6,797 nucleotides of DNA from Collimonas sp. UBA1456 (GTDB lineage: Bacteria; Pseudomonadota; Gammaproteobacteria; Burkholderiales; Burkholderiaceae_D), in NCBI GenBank assembly GCA_002325825.1, contig DCSW01000065.1, positions 1 to 6,797 on the forward strand, in the 5' to 3' direction. The translations under genes were made by a program, and so were the position numbers. Under the pieces are notes generated by a model. The model did no database searches. It worked only from the letters and a program-made list of their open reading frames with translations, and was not told the DNA's origin. Positions 5,514-6,797 of the stretch are shown piece after piece; positions within the stretch are counted from its first letter, which is position 1; every line of letters starts with the position of its first letter.

Positions 5514-6524
5514 TCAAGTCGACAGCGATTGCATTTTCGCCAATGCATCGATCAACAAAACCGGATCGCCCAGCGCCAGTCTTTTCGAATCCGACAACGC
5601 CTGTCGGAACGATTTCGAGCCCGGCATTCCTGCCATCAGGCCCAGCATATGGCGGGTGATGCTATTGAGGCGAAAACCGTTACCATCACATGCATAACGG
5701 GCCAACTGCTCACGGATATAAGGCAGCATGGCCTCGATCACTTCAGCGCGCGTCTTAGGCACCGCATCGGCATCGCCGAAATAGCGAGAGTCGAAATCAG
5801 CCATCAAATAGGGATTGTGATAAGCCTCACGTCCCAGCATCACGCCGTCGACATGCTGCAAGTGGGTATCGATTTCCGCAGCGGTCTTTATGGCGCCATT
5901 AATGATGATTTCCAGTTCAGGAAAATCGCGCGCCAGTTGGTAAGCATACTCGTACTTCAGCGGCGGAATTGCACGGTTTCTCTTCGGGCTTACACCCTTC
6001 AGGATCGCATTGCGCGCATGCACGATAAACGTCTGGCAGCCAGCCTCCGCCACGGTCCCGACAAAATCGCGGACAAACTCATAAGACTCGATCTTGTCGA
6101 TGCCACTCCGATGTTTGACAGTCACATCGATAGACACCGCATCCCGCATCGCCTTGACGCAATCCGCCACCAGAGCCGATTCCGCCATCAGGCAAGCGCC
6201 AATCCCCGCTTTTTGCACGCGCTCGGAGGGGCAGCCACAATTCAAATTGATCTCATCGTAACCCCACTGCTCACCCAATTTAGCGCTCTTGGTCAGATCA
6301 GCAGGGTCGCTGCCCCCCAACTGCAAAGAAACCGGATGCTCGACTTTATCAAAATTCAGATGACGCGGCACATCCCCATGCAACAACGCGCCGGTCGTCA
6401 CCATTTCGGTATACAGCCAGGTGTGATGCGTGATTTGACGGTGGAACACGCGGCAATGACGATCGGTCCAGTCCATCATTGGCGCAACAGATATGCGCCG
6501 CTTCTTGTAATTTTTTGATCTCAT
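5514..6524 (-). CDS. dusA: tRNA-dihydrouridine synthase DusA (U20/U20a)
   Basis: DusA uses FMN and NADPH to reduce uridines 20 and 20a in the tRNA D-loop. The 336-residue protein has a TIM-barrel start RRISVAPMMDWTDRHCRVFH (residues 9-28), TEMVTTGALLHGD (39-51) and HPVSLQLGGSDP (63-74). Next come NLNCGCPSERVQ (93-104), whose Cys98 is the expected catalytic acid, and GACLMA (109-114). VKHRSGID (136-143) holds the conserved Lys137 and FIVHARNAILKGVSPKRNR (166-184) the His169/Arg171 pair. ING (208-210) and DGVMLGREAYHNPYLM (226-241) form the FMN phosphate region, before the helical C-terminal domain. These motifs and the length are typical of DusA rather than DusB or DusC. ATG 6522-6524 is the only sensible start because a stop lies in frame 15 nt upstream; no clear Shine-Dalgarno sequence precedes it. 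It depends on FMN, the product of the pathway encoded next to it, although co-regulation is not shown. Confidence 0.96.
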   Translation of the reverse strand: MRSKNYKKRRISVAPMMDWTDRHCRVFHRQITHHTWLYTEMVTTGALLHGDVPRHLNFDKVEHPVSLQLGGSDPADLTKSAKLGEQWGYDEINLNCGCPSERVQKAGIGACLMAESALVADCVKAMRDAVSIDVTVKHRSGIDKIESYEFVRDFVGTVAEAGCQTFIVHARNAILKGVSPKRNRAIPPLKYEYAYQLARDFPELEIIINGAIKTAAEIDTHLQHVDGVMLGREAYHNPYLMADFDSRYFGDADAVPKTRAEVIEAMLPYIREQLARYACDGNGFRLNSITRHMLGLMAGMPGSKSFRQALSDSKRLALGDPVLLIDALAKMQSLST

Positions 6525-6570
6525 TGAGATAAACGACTATTTTTCGACATCTTGGTGATATAAATTATGC

Positions 6571-6605
6571 GCTGTATTGCTCGGCAACGAGCCTTTTTAT
6601 ACAGC
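6571..6605. repeat. Nested palindrome upstream of dusA
   Basis: Outer arms GCTGTAT (6571-6577) and ATACAGC (6599-6605) are exact reverse complements. Inside lies GCTCG/CGAGC (6579-6583 and 6588-6592) around GCAA, a GNRA-type tetraloop in plus-strand RNA. CTTTTTAT follows the inner stem on the plus strand, so the inner part could act as a short intrinsic terminator for rightward transcription. No plus-strand gene precedes it, however. The element could instead be an operator for dusA, whose start codon is 47 bp away. Confidence 0.6.
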
Positions 6606-6615
6606 TTAACCGAGT

Positions 6616-6629
6616 CTGATCTACATCAA
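6616..6629. promoter_or_regulatory. FNR/ANR-like box
   Basis: On the minus strand this reads TTGATGTAGATCAG, matching the FNR/CRP-family consensus TTGAT-N4-ATCAA at nine of ten positions. Its centre is about 98 bp upstream of the dusA start codon. A target gene to the right could also be controlled. One short site can occur by chance, and no FNR regulator is visible in the window. Confidence 0.3.
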
Positions 6630-6797
6630 CGAACATGGCGTGTATCAAAAAATGAAGCGCATCTTGATTCTCGAAATTTGGTAAAAACCGCATAATTTTA
6701 TCATCAAGTAATGTCCGACGGTAATTCCCCCTGTTTCTAAGCAGAGTTAAAAATAGCGGCTAAGCCACAAGGTCTAATCTCGGCTTCGTGGTGATGC

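Larger units (their letters stand above)
6525..6797. other. Non-coding region upstream of dusA to window edge
   Basis: No gene is recognised in these 273 nt on either strand. The part next to dusA is AT-rich and must hold its promoter; a CATAAT on the minus strand (6564-6569) is a possible -10 box, but no good -35 partner was found. The far right, from about 6712, changes character and may belong to an insertion-sequence end. Confidence 0.5.

Noticed and set aside
5529..6518. Plus-strand open frame of 329 codons opposite dusA
   Set aside because: It mirrors dusA almost exactly, has no recognisable domain and is rich in Gln, His and Arg as antisense shadows often are. dusA has all its family motifs.

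Overview
The window reads as a piece of a betaproteobacterial chromosome, probably Burkholderiales and most like Oxalobacteraceae (Herminiimonas/Collimonas/Janthinobacterium type). That placement is an inference from recalled protein similarity and from the gene order dusA, ribBA, ribH, nusB; no database search was possible. Base composition looks moderate, near half G+C. All clearly recognisable chromosomal genes, intact or broken, lie on the minus strand, so the window is best read from right to left.

Right half (2921-6524), intact core genes: dusA (tRNA dihydrouridine synthase), a RibB protein fused to a degenerate RibA-like domain (ribBA, the 'RibBX' form), ribH (lumazine synthase) and nusB (transcription antitermination factor). 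All four have full-length frames and their catalytic or family motifs. RibB makes 3,4-dihydroxy-2-butanone 4-phosphate, which RibH condenses with the pyrimidine intermediate, so the two genes encode consecutive steps of riboflavin synthesis. NusB next to ribH is a common bacterial linkage. A perfect 14-bp inverted repeat sits between ribH and nusB, and an 11-bp tandem duplication covers the ribBA ribosome binding site.

Left-middle (656-2785), three decayed genes continuing the same strand: a PLP-dependent aminotransferase with several frameshifts, several stops, an internal deletion and apparent loss of the PLP lysine; a fumarylacetoacetate-hydrolase-family gene with one frameshift and one Trp-to-stop change; and a maleylacetoacetate/maleylpyruvate isomerase (zeta-class GST) with most of its middle deleted. 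The last two form a typical aromatic ring-cleavage pair that has been lost. The boundary is sharp: everything through nusB is intact and everything after it is broken.

Left edge (1-655): a remnant of an IS3-family OrfA transposase runs off the window, then a frame-broken coding-like stretch of unknown function on the plus strand, then an AT-rich stretch and a GC-rich palindrome resembling the core of a type I-E CRISPR repeat, but with no second copy. Right edge (6525-6797): no gene recognised; it holds a nested palindrome, an FNR-like box and a possible insertion-sequence end.

The mix of intact vitamin and RNA genes, many fresh pseudogenes and transposase debris suggests a lineage in the early to middle stage of genome reduction, such as a recently host-restricted symbiont. 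I found no undescribed multi-gene system. The most interesting signals are the selective decay boundary and the small palindromic elements.
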